Assembly: GCF_963676685.1 (NCBI RefSeq) | Contig: NC_092349.1 | Coordinates: 79,000,604 to 79,064,603, forward strand | Source of the DNA: Mytilus edulis | Lineage: Eukaryota; Mollusca; Bivalvia; Mytilida; Mytilidae | Length of the DNA stretch: 64,000 bases | Direction: 5' to 3' | Shown here: piece after piece, positions 31,290-41,905 of the stretch | Numbering within the stretch: the first letter of the stretch is position 1 | Layout of the letters: every line of letters begins with the position of its first letter | The notes under the pieces: model-generated | Databases searched by the model: none | What the model was told of the DNA's origin: nothing | What the model saw: only the letters and a program-made list of their open reading frames with translations | Program-made: the position numbers and the translations under genes

Positions 31290-31977
31290 GTGGCGTCATT
31301 TTTCTTCAGAGCTTTCAGCTCTTTGATTTTATTTTAACCCTTTCCTCCATGGAATATTTTTTTTGACCTACTTGATTTGCATAGGATATTTTCAATAAAA
31401 AAAAATCATCATGTTTAAAGTATTAATGCATTGCAAAATCAAATTTTTCATCTTAATTCCAGTCAGATATTCTCATGAACATCCTCTTTATATTGGATAC
31501 AAACTTTTGTTAAGTCTGATAGAGATTTTCATAGGCAAGATGCTTCAACTGAAGCCCAATGCAGGCGTCAAAAGGCGTCATTATGAAGTAAAGGGGGTGG
31601 CGTCAAAAGGCGTCATTATGAAGGAAAGGGTTAACAAACGCAACCTATGTATTACTGGTAAATGATTAAACCAGGGATATCGTTACCATAAATTACTTAA
31701 AACCTTTACTAAATTTTTCCATAGATATAAAGATTTGGTTTTGAAGTTTGAATGTACCTGTAGAAAACTTATTTCAAACGGAATAGCACATCCTCATTTT
31801 TACGGAAATGTTGTTAACCGTGCCCTGAAATTTAGAAATGATCCATGTAAACTTGTCGCTCCTTTAAATAAACTTATTCTAAAAGGTTACCTATTCAACA
31901 CTGTAATAAGATCATTGAATATTGTTTTTATTGGTATAAATATTGATTTTGTTATCAGTAGATTAAAATCTAACTAA
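31290..31977 (+). pseudogene. Penelope-like RT C-terminal relic split by a MITE
   Basis: After the inserted element the frame reads KRNLCIT, then with stops and shifts GYRYHKLLKTFTKFFHRYKD and SNGIAHPHFYGNVVNRALKF. It ends IGINIDFVISRLKSN at TAA 31975-31977. A short piece of the preceding coding sequence (31310-31333) lies on the other side of the MITE. No C-terminal GIY-YIG domain follows. The relic is more diverged than the copies at 6361 and 58432. Confidence 0.78.
31338..31630. mobile_element. piggyBac-type MITE (TTAA-flanked)
   Basis: The TIRs CCCTTTCCTCCAT and ATGAAGGAAAGGG are flanked on both sides by TTAA (31334-31337 and 31631-31634). A CCCTTT terminus with a TTAA target duplication is typical of piggyBac-type elements. 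It has inserted into the Penelope-like relic. A direct repeat GGCGTCAAAAGGCGTCATTA lies near the right end. Confidence 0.8.
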
Positions 31978-32308
31978 ATATTACTAGTATGTTATATACA
32001 TACATATTCATGGATCTACAATCTGTCGATACCTGTAACTGGGCATTGCACAAGGTCATGTTTTTCTCTGGCTGTTTTTGACGTCTTTACACTAAATCCA
32101 TAGGATGTTGGATGTGTACGGATTGATAGTTTAGTCTTAGATGCATGATTTTTTTAATAATTGTTAGTGGCTTTGAACTAGCTGTCAGATAACTGCCAGT
32201 ACTCTCAGATCTGTTCATTGTGTCTTTTTGTGTCGGGATGTATAAGTACCCGGCCACGTCAACTTGTATTTTTGTCCATCTGATGAGTTGAGCCTTTTTC
32301 GACTGATT
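31978..32308. other. No gene recognised
   Basis: Spacer between the Penelope-like relic and the composite tandem block; no supported feature. Confidence 0.4.
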
Positions 32309-33712
32309 TTTATACGACCGCAAAATTTGAAAAAAATTTCGTCGTATATTGCTATCACGTTGGCGTGACGTCGTCTGCGTCGTTGTCGTCGTCGTCGTTG
32401 TCCGAATACTTTTAGTTTTCGCACTCTTACTTTAGTAAAAGTGAATGGAAATCTATGAAATTTTAACACAAGGTTTATGACCACAAAAGGAAGGTTGGTA
32501 TTGATTTTGGGAGTTTTGGTCCCAACATTTTAGGAATTAGGGGCCAAAAAGGGCCCAAATAAGCATTTTCTTGGTTTTCGCACTATAACTTTAGTTTAAG
32601 TTAATAGAAATCTATGAAATTTTGACACAAGCTTTATGACCACAAAAGAACGGTTGGGATCGATTTTGGGAGTTTTGGTTTCAACAGTTTAGGAATTAGG
32701 GGCCAAAAAAGGGCCCAACCAAGCATTATTCTTGGTTTTCGCACAATAACTTTAGTTTAAGTAAATAGAAATCAATGAAATTTAAACACAATGTTAATGA
32801 CTACAAAAGGAAGGTTGGTATTGATTTTGGGAGTTTAGGTCCCAACAGTTTAGGAATTAGGGGCCAAAGAGGGACCCAAATAAGCATTTTTCTTGGTTTT
32901 CGCACCATAACGTTAGTATAAGTAAATAGAAATCTATGAAATTTAAACACAAGGTTTATGACCATAAAAGGAAGGTTGGTATTGATTTTGTGGGTTTTGC
33001 TCTCAACAGAATAAGGGGCCCAAAGGGTCCAAAATTAAACTTTGTTTGATTTCATCAAAATTAAATAACTGTGTATGTAGATTCTTAACTTTTGGTCCCG
33101 TTTTCAAATTGGTCTACATTAAGGTCCAAAGGGTCCAAAATTAAACTTAGTTTGATTTTGACAAAAAATGAATCAGTTAGGTTCTTTGATATGCTGAATC
33201 TAAAAATGTACTTAGATTCTTGATTATTGGCCCAGTTTTCAAGTTGGTCCAAATCGGGGTCCAAAATTAAACTTTGTTTGATTTCATCAAAAATTGAATA
33301 AATGGGGTTCTTTGATATACCAAATCTAACTGTGTATGTAGATTCTTCATTTTTGGTCCTGTTTTCAAATTGGTCTACACTAAAGTCCAAAGGGTCCAAA
33401 TAAAACTTTGTCTGATTTTAACAAAAATTGAAATCTTGGGGTTCCTTGATATGCTGAATCCAAAAATGTACTTAGATTTTTTATTATGGGCCCAGTTTTC
33501 AAGTTGGTCCAAATCAGGATCTAAAATTATTATATTAAGTATTGTGCAATAGCAAGTCTTTTCAATTGCACAGTATTGCACATTCAATGGCAAGAAGTAT
33601 CTAATTGCACAATATTGTGAAATAGCAAATTTTTTTTTAATTAGAGTTATCTTTCTTTGTCCAGAATAGTAAGCAAGAAATATCTAATTGCAAAATATTG
33701 TGCAATAGCAAG
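32309..33712. repeat. Composite element, copy 1
   Basis: It starts TATACGACCGCAAA and a short hairpin, then a (GTC/CGT)n microsatellite near 32367-32402. Four tandem units of about 161 bp follow (TTTTCGCACT near 32415, 32575, 32735 and 32897), then four monomers of about 130 bp alternating in two types (TGTATGTAGATTCTT and TGTACTTAGATT), and an AT-rich tail with repeated TTGTGCAATAGCAAG. Terminal motif, microsatellite and 160-bp core units in this order resemble bivalve Helitron/helentron-related non-autonomous elements (pearl-like). Non-coding. Confidence 0.8.
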
Positions 33713-33718
33713 ATTTTT

Positions 33719-35108
33719 TTATACGACCGCAAAAATTTTAATTTTTTGGTCGTATATTGCTGATAATCACGTTGGCGTCGTCGTCTGCGTCGTCGTCGTT
33801 GTCCGAATACTTTTAGTTTTCGCACTCTAACTTTAGTAAAAGTGAATAGAAATCAATGAAATTTTAACACAAGGTTTATGACCACAAAAGGAAGGTTGGG
33901 ATTGATTTTGGGAGTTTTGGTCCCAACATTTTAGGAATTAGGGGCCAAAAAGGGCCCAAATAAGCATTTTCTTGGTTTTCGCACTATAACTTTAGTTTAA
34001 GTGAATAGAAATCTATGAAATTTTGACACAAGGTTTATGACCACAAAAGGAAGGTTGGGATTGATTTTGGGAGTTTTGGTTTCAACAGTTAAGGAATTAA
34101 GGGCCAAAAAAGGGCCCAAATAAGCATTATTTTTGGTTTTCGCACAATAACTTTAGTTTAAGTAAATAGAAATCAATGAAATTTTAACACAAGGTTTATG
34201 ACCACAAAAGGAAGGTTGGGATTGATTTTTGGAGTTAAGTTCACAACAGTTTATGAATTAGGGGCCAAAAAGGGCCCCAAATAAGCATTATTTTTGGTTT
34301 TTGCACCATAACTTTAGTATACTATAAGTAAATAGAAATCTTTGAAATTTAAACACAAGGTTTATGACCATAAAAGGAAGGTTGGGTTTGATTTTGAGAG
34401 TTTTGGTCCTAACAGTTTAGGAATAAGGGGTCCAAAGGGTCCAAAATTGAACTTTGTGTGATTTCATCAAAAATTGAATAATTGGGGTTCTTTGATATGC
34501 CGAATCTAACTATGTATGTAGATTCTTAATTTTTGGCCCCTTTTTTAAATTGGTCTACATTAAGGTCCAAAGGGTCCAAAATTAAACTTAGTTTGATTTT
34601 AACAAAAATTGAATTCTTGGGGTTCTTTGATATTCTGAATTTAAAAATGTACTTAGATTTTTAATTATTGGCCTAGTTTTCAAGTTGGTCCAAATGGGGG
34701 TCCAAAATTAAATTTTGTTTGATTTCATCAAAAATTGAATAAATGGGTTCTTTGATATGCCAAATCTAACTGTGTATGTAGATTCTTAATATTTGGTCCA
34801 GTTTTCAAATTGGTGTACATTGAGGTCCAAAGGGTCCAAAATTAAACTAAGTTTGATTTTAACAAAAATTGAATTCTTGGGCTTATTTGATATGCTTTAT
34901 CTAAATATGTACTTTGATTTTTGATTATGGGCCCAGTTTTCAAGTTGGTCCAAATCAGGATTCCATATCAAGTATTGTGCAATAGCAAGAAATTTTCAAT
35001 TGCACAGTATTGCACATTAGCAAGAAATTTCTAATTGCACAATATTGTGCAATAGCAATTAATTTTCAATTGGAGTTATCTTTCTTTGTATTGAATAGTA
35101 GTTGATAA
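33719..35108. repeat. Composite element, copy 2
   Basis: A near-complete second copy with the same module order as 32309-33712, offset by about 1410 bp: TATACGACCGC, (CGT)n, four 161-bp units, the A-B-A-B 130-bp monomers and the GCAATAGCAAG tail. The arginine-rich ORFs across the microsatellite are translation artefacts. Confidence 0.8.
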
Positions 35109-35112
35109 TATA

Positions 35113-35382
35113 TGTTGGAAATTTGCCAGACATGACTATGATGTCATTTTCTATTTTTATTTGCCAATAACTTTATGTAAATAACTTCATTGGAAATTTG
35201 CCAATATAAAATGTTGCTGATGAAGCTTTTTTTCCTTATCTTATCTAAAATGTTTTTAGATAATGTATGTTGGACATTTGCCAGACATGACTAGGATGTC
35301 ATTTTCTATTTTTATTTGCCAATAACTTTATCTAAATAACTTCATTGGAAATTTGCCAATATAAAATGTTGCTGATGAAGTT
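35113..35382. repeat. Two direct repeats of about 135 bp
   Basis: The segment from TGTTGGAAATTTGCCAGACA to TGTTGCTGATGAAG occurs twice (about 35113-35222 and 35266-35382), almost identical. Confidence 0.8.
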
Positions 35383-35397
35383 TTTTTTATTGTTTTA

Positions 35398-36545
35398 TAC
35401 AATAAACAATGTATATTCACTTTTACTACCAACCAATCTTTACCATTCAGTGATAACAAGCACTTTAATTTACATTTTAATATTTTATGATGTATTTAAA
35501 AGAGTAGTTATTGTTGCAAACTCCATTAGAAATTTGAATTGATATCAGTTTTGGAAAAAGGGAAACGGGGATGTGAAAAAAAGGGGGGGGGGGGGGGGGT
35601 TAAATTTTTCTCATTTCAGATTTCATAAATAAAAAGAAAATTTCTTTAAACATTTTTTTGAGAGGATTAATATTCAACAGCATAGTGAATTGCCCAAAGG
35701 CAAAAAAACACTTTTAAGTTCATTAGACCACATTCATTCTGTGTCAGAAACCTATGCTGTGTCAACTATTTAATTTTAGATTTAAAAAGTTTGAAGAAGA
35801 AATCTTTAATTGATTTGTAAAATCTTGACATTTGTTTTGTGTAAAAAAAAACCATGTAATGTCAAAAATTTGATCACAATCCAAATTCAGAGCTGTATCA
35901 CGCTTGAATGTTTTGTCCATACTTGCCCCAACTGTTCAGGGTTCGACCTCTGCGGTCGTATAAAGCTGCACCCTGCGGAGCACCTGGTTTTAATTGGAGT
36001 TATCTTTCTTTGTCCAGAATCAACTTAAATCTTTGTTATATACAATATACAATGTATATTCACTTTTTACTACCAACTGATAAATTAAAATAATCTTTAC
36101 CATTCAGTGATAATTAACAAGCAGTTTTTTTACATCTTAATATTTTATGATGTATTTAAATGAGTAGTTATTGTTGCAAACTCCATTAGAAATTTTAATT
36201 GAGATTAGTTTTGGAATAAGGGAAAGGGGGATGTGATTAAAAAAATTGGGTTCAATTTTTCACATTTGAAATTTCATAAATAAAAAAGAAAATTTCTTCA
36301 AACATTTTTTTGAGAGGATTAATATTCAACAGCATAGTGAATTGCTCTAAGAGAAAACAAAAATTTTAAGTTCATTAGAACACATTCATTCTGTGTCAGA
36401 AACCTATGCTGTGTCAACTATTTAATCACAATCCAAATTTAGAGCTGAATCCAGCTTGAATGTTGTGTCCATACTTGCCCCAACCGTTCAGGGTTCAACA
36501 TCTGCGGTCGTATAGAGCTACGCCCTGCGGAGCATCTGGTTATAG
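35398..36545. repeat. Large direct duplication with element 3' ends
   Basis: About 600 bp (35398-35995) recur at about 36046-36545. Both copies end with TGCGGTCGTATA(A/G)AGCT followed by CCCTGCGGAGCA(C/T)CTGG. TGCGGTCGTATA is the inverse of the TATACGACCGCA motif that opens 32309 and 33719, so these are the paired 3' ends of the composite element. A run of about 18 G sits at 35583-35600 in the first copy only. Confidence 0.78.
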
Positions 36546-36895
36546 TTTGTAATTATGTTGTACTGTTATACCACTGTCCCCGGTTAGGGGAGGGTTGGGA
36601 TCCCGCTAACATGTTTAACCCTGCCACATTATTTATGTATGTGCCTGTCCCAAGTCAGGAGCTTGTAATTCAGTGGTTGTCATTTGTTTATGTGTTACAT
36701 ATTTGTTTTTCGTTCATTTTTTTACATAAATAAGACCGTTAGTTTACTCGTTTGAATTGTTTTACATTGTCTTATCGGGGCCTTTTATAGCTGACTATGT
36801 GGTATGAGCTTTGCTCATTGTTGAAGGCTGTAGCGTTACCTATAGTTGTTAATGTCTGTGTCATTTTTGGTCTTTTGTGGATAGTTTTTTATTTT
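36541..36895 (-). repeat. Dispersed mussel-type repeat, longest copy
   Basis: It includes AGGGGAGGGTTGGGATCCCG, CTGTCCCAAGTCAGGAGC, TCGGGGCCTTTTATAGCTGA and GTTAATGTCTGTGTCATTTT. It shares the CTGTCCCAAGTCAGGAGC region with the Penelope-like 3' tails (6361-7085 and 58432-59560), so it is probably the tail of a related retroelement family. Truncated copies are scattered through the window. Confidence 0.75.
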
Positions 36896-37525
36896 AACTG
36901 TGCAAAAAGTTTGTTTTTTTCAATTCAAGGGAAAATATTGCACAGTTCTATATGATTATATAATGCCAATGAAGTACATCATCATAATCATTGTACATGC
37001 ATATTTACTGGCAGCTAGAAATGTTATTGCATGTACACAAATATCTATCCTTTTTGTGCTTGTTGTTCAAATTGTTTCCAGAAATATCCAAACGTTACGT
37101 TTTTTTTTGCAAAGATAAAAGGGACTCTTCCATGAAAGATCAAAATGACCTACAAAGTTATTCTTTTTCATAAAGTTACCAAGTTTTTCCAAGATCCTAA
37201 ATGACAATAATGTTGGGAGAGAATAAAATTGATAAACAAATTAAATTTTTTTTGCAATTAAGTATTTCACAATGTTTCAATAAAATAAGTTTTTTTACTT
37301 TTACGTTGAAAAAGTACATTTTCATTGCCCTGTATTGAAAAATACTTAAAAAATTGATCAAAAGGCTTTCTACAACTTTTATGATCTTCAATGTCATATA
37401 TAACCTATGTTTCAACTTACAAAATGCCCCAAAACAACATTTTTAGATTATTTTTGTTGACACTAGTCTAAAGTTCTTAGCTGTTGGTCTAGATTTTATC
37501 ATGTTTATGTCTTACAAGGATAGTT
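36896..37525. other. No gene recognised
   Basis: AT-rich spacer; short ORFs only. Confidence 0.4.
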
Positions 37526-37689
37526 GGTATCATAGGCAGATCCCGTGGGGGGGGGGGGGGGGGGGGGAAATTTGGTTGATTATAAAGGCAATCACTGAAG
37601 CATTACAGTGACTGGAGTGGGCCTCCCTTAGGTCAGTTAATAAGCAGGCCCCCCTTATGAAAAGTTCTGGATCCGCCACTGGGTATCAT
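37526..37689. mobile_element. hAT-like MITE with GGTATCAT direct repeats
   Basis: The right terminus GGATCCGCCACTG is inverse to a degraded left AGGCAGATCC. The 8-bp direct repeat GGTATCAT (37526-37533 and 37682-37689) flanks the element, and 8-bp duplications with CAGTGGC-type ends fit hAT elements. A run of 24 G sits near the left end. Related copies lie at 15391-15492 and 41330-41489. Confidence 0.7.
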
Positions 37690-37908
37690 TTACTTGGTAG
37701 AAGAATTCTTAAATGCAATGTTTTATGTTTTCACATGCTTCATATTATATAGTTAGTCAACAACACTTTTGTCCGTACAAAACCCTTGTCTATTTTATTT
37801 GATCTGCTAGTCATCATGCATGTCATGAAGTTTCTTTCTAAATTCATGAAATTCTAATAAAATTTTCAATTGAAAAATACTTACTATACTCAATTGTCTT
37901 TTTGTTTT
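37690..37908. other. Intron/upstream sequence of the BTB-ZF gene
   Basis: It ends in a pyrimidine-rich acceptor (TTTTTGTTTTCAG, 37899-37911) just before the coding start, so at least one upstream 5' untranslated exon is expected. I cannot place it. Confidence 0.5.
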
Positions 37909-37918
37909 CAGACAAAAA

Positions 37919-39094
37919 ATGGCAGAAATTTTCCTTAAAGAAGACAGATATGGAGAAAAAGTATTAAAGACTCTGGACACTTTAAGGAAAGAAAGAAAAT
38001 GGATTGATTTTTATATTGAAACTAAAACAGATCTAGTCCCTGTTCATCGCATTGTTTTGGCAGTATCTGAGATCTCCCATTTGCAGACACATGTATTTCT
38101 TTGTCAGGATGTTAATACTCTAGATCTGACAGACTTCAAAAAGGAAATAGTGGAAATATTCATTTCTTATCTTTATACAGGCGAAGTCAAACTAGTTGGA
38201 GAATCCTACATAAGAGATTTTATCAATCTTTGTAAAAAAATAGATTTCAAAACTGTGCTGTTACATAAAGAATTTCATCCCTATATCTATATGCAAACGA
38301 AACTTGATGGCTGTAATTCAGATTTATTAAACCAGTGCACTTCATTAACATTAAGAGCTAAGGGAAAAGATAAAGATAATGCTACTTGTCCCTCTAAAGT
38401 TACCTCCCCATTAGATGTAAACTTTACTTGTTTATCAGAAGAATCTTTAAAGGGACTTAACTCAAATACAGTTTTTATGACCACAACTGTAAATGGTCAG
38501 ATGTTTGTAAAAACTGATTCAAAAATATCCAAAAACCAACCTGACAAAAATGTAAGCTCAAAAAGTGTAAGCGAAGAAAAATTTGATCATTTTACATCTT
38601 GTGAATTCACTGAATATGAAAATTTTTCTGAGGTTTTTGATATAAAACAAGAGCCAGAGACTTACAATGAACCAGATATTAAAATGTCAGAATCGATACA
38701 AAATAAAGATTTGCCGATATTTTATGAAATAAAAGTAGAGCCAAATGATGATGAAAGATCTGCGATTGAATCGCCTGAATCAGCAAATATTCAAAGAAAA
38801 CTTTTTTCTACAGAAAATAAGGGGAAAAATACTAAAAAATTGTTGCTAGGTAATGTGAAATCAACACTGAATCATGTGGAAAAAACTAAAAGGATTAATA
38901 TATTACCAGACATTGTAAAGCAGTATGCTGGAAAACTAATGTCAAAAGATGTTACAATAGACCAGGAAGAAACTAGTATAGGTTTGGAAATAAAAGGGTC
39001 TGAGCTTGGTGAAGATGGTGAAAACCAACAGTTGGAAATGGTTGGAATTCAAGATGATATGGTTATAGAAGAGGAGCAAGAAAATCTGGATTCT
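37919..39094 (+). CDS. BTB-ZF coding exon 1
   Basis: 392 codons covering the BTB domain and most of the acidic linker. Reading through the donor would add only GKSFL-type junk and a stop at 39107-39109, which supports splicing at 39094. Confidence 0.9.
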
Positions 39095-41124
39095 GTAAGT
39101 CTTTCTTAAAATGAAAATCACAAAAAAGTTATTTAAGTGTATAATTGCACATGTACAGTATGATATATAGACAATTAGACATGTATGTCTAATGTTAAAC
39201 ATTGTTAAAGGGGCACTAGCTACGAGATATATAAAAAATCTCATATATAATTTTTTTCCTCAATCAATAATGAAATACAAATAGTGAAATAGTAATTCCC
39301 TTTAGCAGCCAGTTCATGTATGTTTTGATCCAATTTTGTCAAAATAAGCTAAAAAACAGTGATTATGAATTATTCACTTGCAAGTGAATAGTTCTTCCTC
39401 ATTGAATCAGTATTCATGTGAACTTCAATTTAACCCTTGAGATGGATGCTTTCATATTCCTCTATTATCATTTTCTATATAATAATCAGGGCCGTAAATT
39501 ACACAGAGGCATGAAGGCAGTTGTACGGAAGTGTAGTATTAGGGACATAGTAAAAATAAAATTGACAGTGAACTTTTTTTCCAAGTGACAGTCGAAAATT
39601 TTGACATTCCATATCTTTAAATTTGGAATTTTAATTTTAAATTTTAAATTTTCTGATCTCGAATTTCTGACTTCTTTTTTATTTGTTTTTATGTTTTTTT
39701 AATGTAAAAAAAACCACACTAACATTGCAAATTGTATATAACATATATTTTGATCAGTGTAGAAATACATATAGTGTATGTCCGAGCGAGAACTGCTCTA
39801 GTTCATTACTTTAGGAAGACCTGTTGGTGACCTTCTGCTGTTGTTTTTTTCTATGGTCGGGTTGTTATCTCTTTGGCACATTCCCCATTTCCATTCTCAA
39901 TTTTATATATACATTTTGTAATAAGATGTGGTATGATTTACAATGACTATGAGACAAATCTCTACCAGAGACCATATGACAAATCTAAGTTAACACTACG
40001 GTATATCTGGTCCCTATGCAGCCTTCCTGTAAACATGTAATTCAAATTTCTTCAACATTTATGTGAATTGTTTTTCAAAACAATGATTTGTGATGATGGC
40101 CTTAAGCTTGTTATTTACATGTACAAAAATGTAGAAATATGCTAAAAATTGTTTAAAGGGAAGTAACCCTTGTTTTACATGGTTAAACCTGGGTCAATTA
40201 TGTACATGTTAGCTCTGAGACACGTGAGATGACTTTTAAGCATTGTTACGAATCCATTTCTGTAACCTTAAAATCTGAATTATTTATAATTCAATGGGAA
40301 TTAAACATTTTAAACGTTATCAATCTGTATCATTATGAATAAAACAAAGACTTTTTTCTAATTTTCAGAAGATTACAAGAACATTTGTGAAGACAACACG
40401 ATCAAGATCGAAGAAAGATAACACACGTTATTTATGTCAGCACTGTAACTATATAACACACGATAAAAGTAATTACAATAAACATACCTCGCAGCATACA
40501 GATAAAACCTATATGTATATAGCACCAAATAAAAATACAAATTGGAATAAAGCCCAAAGCACTATGGGACCAAAAATTAATGAATCGATAAAAAAATCTC
40601 CTACTAAAGTAGAAAGACTTGCCAAGAACTCATCTGATCAGGTTTTACCTGCTAAACAACCAAAGTGGCAAATTTCTTGTGCACAGTGTGGGAAAACTTT
40701 CCGTAGTAAATATGGACATACCTTGCATATCAAGAACAAACACAATATGGACTTTAAATACCTTTGCAGTGTGTGTGGTCAAGGATTCAATCAGGCCATT
40801 CAATACAGCCATCATTGTAGACGTCACCAACATCAGATTAAAGTTGATACATGTCCACTTTGCAAGACTGAATTTATGGGCTTAGGTTCTTTAAAGCGCC
40901 ACCTAGAGACGTGCAATAAGTCTGGTTCCTATCCCCATCTTTGTGATATTTGTGGTTCAGGCTTTAGTACAAAAGCAAAACTTCAGGAACATAATAAAGG
41001 GAAACATGAAGAAGCCAGATATTCTTGTCGGATATGTTATAAAAAATTCAACTGGAGATCAAGCCTGAAGGCACATGTTAGATGCAAACACAAAGACTTT
41101 CATTTACATGCTGAACCAGAATAA
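37919..41124 (+). CDS. BTB/C2H2 zinc-finger transcription factor (two coding exons)
   Basis: A likely nuclear sequence-specific regulator. Coding exon 1 (37919-39094) follows an acceptor at 37911 and ends at the donor ATTCT|GTAAGT. Exon 2 (40369-41124) follows TTTTCAG, and the phase-0 join gives ...ENLDS-KITRTF. The product is 643 residues. A BTB/POZ fold spans about residues 15-115 (WIDFYIETKTDLVPVHRIVLA; ISYLYTGEV), normally a dimerisation and corepressor-binding domain. A long acidic linker carries two SUMO-type motifs, IKQE (242-245) and IKVE (271-274). The C-terminal half has six finger-like units: CQHC at 415-418, a gap, then five in tandem starting at Cys496. The fourth (CPLCKTEF...HLETC) is C2HC-like. 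It belongs to the BTB-ZF class, but I cannot name an orthologue. Confidence 0.92.
39095..40368 (+). other. BTB-ZF intron
   Basis: A GT-AG intron of 1274 bp. It contains a truncated Penelope-like 3' tail (about 39818-39907) and a fragment of the dispersed mussel-type repeat (about 39920-40025), back to back in opposite orientations. Confidence 0.85.
39818..39907 (+). repeat. Penelope-like 3'-tail fragment
   Basis: GAAGACCTGTTGGTGACCTTCTGCTG through ATTCCCCATTTCCATTCTCA matches the last 90 bp of the element tail at 6361-7085. It is a severe 5' truncation. Confidence 0.75.
40369..41124 (+). CDS. BTB-ZF coding exon 2 (zinc fingers)
   Basis: 251 codons and the stop TAA. It contains all six zinc-finger-like units. 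The basic segment RSRSKK just before finger 1 may act as a nuclear localisation signal. Confidence 0.92.
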   Translation, partial: KITRTFVKTTRSRSKKDNTRYLCQHCNYITHDKSNYNKHTSQHTDKTYMYIAPNKNTNWNKAQSTMGPKINESIKKSPTKVERLAKNSSDQVLPAKQPKWQISCAQCGKTFRSKYGHTLHIKNKHNMDFKYLCSVCGQGFNQAIQYSHHCRRHQHQIKVDTCPLCKTEFMGLGSLKRHLETCNKSGSYPHLCDICGSGFSTKAKLQEHNKGKHEEARYSCRICYKKFNWRSSLKAHVRCKHKDFHLHAEPE

Positions 41125-41215
41125 TTTGAATGACTTTGTTATAACATGGATTTTGTTTCACAATATTTTTTGTTTTGTTTTTTTGTTATGGTTTAGTGTA
41201 CTTTAAAAGTGCTGA

Positions 41216-41229
41216 AATAAAGCAATAAA
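41216..41229 (+). terminator. Polyadenylation signals of the BTB-ZF gene
   Basis: Two AATAAA hexamers (41216-41221 and 41224-41229) lie about 90 bp after the stop codon, a suitable distance for transcript 3'-end formation. Confidence 0.75.
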
Positions 41230-41329
41230 TTTTAAGCTTTCCTTAAAAAAAGAAGAGTTTGTTACACCAATGTTTCTGGTTTAGAGGACGGTTATTTTCT
41301 CACTGAAACTCATGGTAAAGTCCACCTAA

Positions 41330-41489
41330 TCAGAGGCGGATTGAGTTTTTTTTTAGGGGGCCCAGGTTCCCCCTTTTCTGAGAAAAATTGGTTAATTATA
41401 AAGGGAATCACTGAAGCATGACTGGAGAGGGCCCCCTCTAAGGCAGTCAGTGGGCCCCCACTTAGGAAAATTTCTGGATCCGCCACTGC
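41330..41489. mobile_element. hAT-like MITE, 160 bp
   Basis: The TIRs CAGAGGCGGATTGAG and CTGGATCCGCCACTG flank G- and C-rich tracts (GGGGGCCCAGG, GGGCCCCC). It is the same family as 37526-37689. It lies just after the BTB-ZF transcript end. Confidence 0.75.
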
Positions 41490-41654
41490 TTATTAATACT
41501 TCAGTATCCAATTGTCATTTCTTGCTGTTGGCCCTGCTTGGTTATTTTTGGTTTATTAAAAAGAAATCAGGCTTTTGGGTTTTCTCCTTTGATTTACATT
41601 GTCTGTTATAAATTACTTTAAATTGAAGTCTGCATAGTACCCTTTAGTATGTTG

Positions 41655-41905
41655 ATGACATATTTTAATTATGTGTTACATATTTGATTTTTGTTCATTT
41701 TTTATATAAATAAGGCCTTTGGTTTTCTCATTTGAATTGTTTTACATTGTTATATTGGGGCCTTTTATAGCTGACTATGCGGTATGGGCTTTGCTCATTG
41801 TTGAAGGCTGTACGGTGACCTATAGTTGTTAATGTCTGTGTCATTTTGGTCTCTTGTGGAGAGTTGTCTCATTGGCAATCATACCACATCTTCTTTTTTA
41901 TATTG
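41655..41905 (-). repeat. Dispersed mussel-type repeat
   Basis: A 5'-shortened version of the repeat at 36541-36895, with GGGGCCTTTTATAGCTGACT and GAGAGTTGTCTCATTGGCAATCATACCACATCTTC. Confidence 0.8.

Noticed and set aside
32215-32484. Arginine-rich ORF (also at 33637-33825)
   Set aside because: Produced by the (CGT/GTC)n microsatellite in the composite element; both copies shift with repeat number.
38287-38484. Antisense ORF in BTB-ZF exon 1
   Set aside because: Shadow of the sense coding frame with no independent support.
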